A stretch of 64,000 nucleotides of DNA from Pseudonocardia hydrocarbonoxydans. Lineage in GTDB: Bacteria; Actinomycetota; Actinomycetes; Mycobacteriales; Pseudonocardiaceae. Positions 62,859 through 64,000 of the stretch are shown piece by piece. Within the stretch, counting starts at the first letter, position 1, and each line of letters begins with the position of its first letter. The stretch covers positions 53,880-117,879 of the forward strand of contig NZ_BJNG01000030.1 in NCBI RefSeq assembly GCF_006539565.1. The letters run 5' to 3'. The position numbers were made by a program, and so were the translations under genes. Below the pieces are notes generated by a model, which saw nothing but the letters and a program-made list of their open reading frames with translations, searched no databases and was not told where the DNA came from.

Positions 62859-63998
62859 ATGCGGAGCCTGGCGCTGGGAGTGGTGGGTGGGGCGGGCCGG
62901 CCCGGGCCGGGACGGGTGGTGGCCCGGTCGCCGGAGGGCGTCGTCGACATCGGGTCGCTCGCCGACGTCGAGGGCGGGCCGCACGCCGACCTGCTCGCCG
63001 CCCCCACCCTGGACGCCCTGCTCGCCGCGGGGCGCCCGGCGTGGCGGGAGGTGCACGGCTGGCTCGCGCCGCGCCTGCGCACCGACCACGCGCCGTACGT
63101 GCTGCCCCCGGCCGGGCTGGAGCTGCGGCTGCCGTTCACGGTGGCCGACTACGTCGACTTCTTCGCCTGCGAGCAGCACGCCGTCAACGCCTCGGAGATC
63201 TTCCGCCCGGGTGCGCCGCCGCTCGCGCCGAACTGGAAGCACCTGCCGGTCGGCTACCACGGCCGGGCGGGCACCGTACGCGTGTCGGGGACGCCGGTCG
63301 TGCGGCCGTGGGGGCAGGTCGCCGCGGGGGAGCTCGCGCCGACGCGGCGGCTCGACCTGGAGGTCGAGCTGGGTTTCGTGCTCGGCCCGTCCGACGGGCC
63401 GGTCACGATCGACGACGCGCTCGACCACGTCTTCGGGGTGGTGCTGCTCAACGACTGGTCGGCGCGCGACGTGCAGGCCTTCGAGTCGCGCCCGCTGGGG
63501 CCGCTGCTGGGCAAGTCGTTCGCCACGTCGATCTCCGGCTGGGTCACCCCGCTCGACGAGCTGGCCGCCGCGTGGACCGATCCGCCGCCGCGCGACCCCG
63601 TCCCGCTGCCCCACCTGCTCGGGCCCGGCGACCGCGGCCTGGACATCGCCCTGGAGCTCACGATCAACGGGGAGACGGTCTCCCGGCCGCCCGCGGTGGA
63701 CCTGTACTGGACCGTCGCGCAGCTGGTCACCCACCTGACGACCAACGGGGCCCCGCTGCGGGCGGGCGACCTGCTGGGCTCCGGGACGGTGTCCGGCGCC
63801 CGCCGCGACCAGCGCGGCTGCCTGCTGGAGCTGGGCTGGGGCGGCACCGAGCCCGTCGCGCTGGGCGGCGGTGCCACCCGCACGTGGCTGGAGGACGGCG
63901 ACGAGGTCGTCATCAACGCGACGGCGCCCGCCGTCGGGGGCGGTCGCCTGGAGCTGGGCGAGGTGCGCGGCCGGGTGCTCCCGGCCCGGGACGCCTAG
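62859..63998 (+). CDS. fahA: Fumarylacetoacetase
   Basis: It cleaves fumarylacetoacetate to fumarate and acetoacetate, the last step of tyrosine/homogentisate breakdown. The 379-residue protein keeps the active-site set by alignment with mouse FAH: D100, H107 (YVDFFACEQHA), R116, E168 and E170 (LDLEVELGF), D199 (LLNDWSARDVQAF) and K219 (GKSFATS). The signature PNWKHLPVGYHGRAG is intact. ATG 62859 lies 6 nt after TACCGT (62847-62852), leaderless. No hmgA or maiA is in the window; the gene ends 2 nt before the window edge. Confidence 0.95.
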   Translation: MRSLALGVVGGAGRPGPGRVVARSPEGVVDIGSLADVEGGPHADLLAAPTLDALLAAGRPAWREVHGWLAPRLRTDHAPYVLPPAGLELRLPFTVADYVDFFACEQHAVNASEIFRPGAPPLAPNWKHLPVGYHGRAGTVRVSGTPVVRPWGQVAAGELAPTRRLDLEVELGFVLGPSDGPVTIDDALDHVFGVVLLNDWSARDVQAFESRPLGPLLGKSFATSISGWVTPLDELAAAWTDPPPRDPVPLPHLLGPGDRGLDIALELTINGETVSRPPAVDLYWTVAQLVTHLTTNGAPLRAGDLLGSGTVSGARRDQRGCLLELGWGGTEPVALGGGATRTWLEDGDEVVINATAPAVGGGRLELGEVRGRVLPARDA

Positions 63999-64000
63999 GG

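Overview
The window is one chromosome-like stretch of a very GC-rich actinobacterium. Three things point to the Pseudonocardiaceae (Pseudonocardia-like): strong G/C bias at third codon positions, many GTG/TTG starts, and actinobacteria-restricted families (DUF2505, DUF2530, DUF2537, SepH, mycothiol-dependent formaldehyde dehydrogenase). The order trmH - DUF2537 - sepH - serC - citrate synthase 2 - gltA matches, from memory, the Rv0881-Rv0896 neighbourhood of Mycobacterium tuberculosis. No rRNA, tRNA, IS element, phage gene or CRISPR array was found. Genes are tightly packed, and no gap reaches 300 bases.

Layout. 1-9.2 kb: the 3' end of a berberine-type flavin oxidase, an ArsR/SRPBCC pair, purU and a DUF2505 protein diverging from murB-ldt, then an SDR, a purine permease and an EntS-like exporter with iron-box-like motifs at both ends. 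9.3-13.7 kb: a five-gene minus-strand operon that looks like a reduced envelope or secretion module (two membrane-anchored NTF2/TcpC-like proteins, a P-loop-like protein, a two-domain peptidoglycan hydrolase, a GH16-like glucanase). 13.9-31 kb: housekeeping (GCS2 ligase, TrmH, SepH, SerC, a BTAD regulator, two citrate synthases, PdxH, agmatinase, MFS transporters). 31-40 kb: a double TerD protein, a flavin monooxygenase/TetR pair with twin operators, photolyase, a sunset-domain protein, a membrane-anchored GH6 protein and an ABC-2 exporter.

40-51 kb holds the main metabolic island: a soluble diiron monooxygenase of the propane/Mim type (prmABCD). It has a divergent GAF/AAA/Fis regulator, its own GroEL-like chaperonin, an amidohydrolase and an MFS carrier. 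PrmA has all six diiron ligands at methane-monooxygenase spacing. A 16-bp hairpin lies between prmA and prmB, and a terminator-like hairpin with a T-rich tail precedes the chaperonin, so expression is probably graded along the cluster. The regulator keeps a Walker A motif but lacks the GAFTGA loop and the Walker B acid, as expected in a lineage without sigma-54.

51-64 kb: an AraC/VOC pair, a GGCT-fold protein, a complete TroR-TroABCD-type manganese/zinc uptake operon with a candidate operator over the start of its DtxR-type repressor, mtnA with an MFS gene, a VapBC-like toxin-antitoxin pair with a perfect palindromic operator, the S-formylmycothiol pathway (mscR plus an MBL hydrolase), an enoyl-CoA hydratase and fumarylacetoacetase.

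A recurring feature is a TANNNT hexamer 6-8 nt upstream of the start codon with no Shine-Dalgarno sequence, seen before at least 15 genes. This implies widespread leaderless transcription and was used here to choose several start codons.
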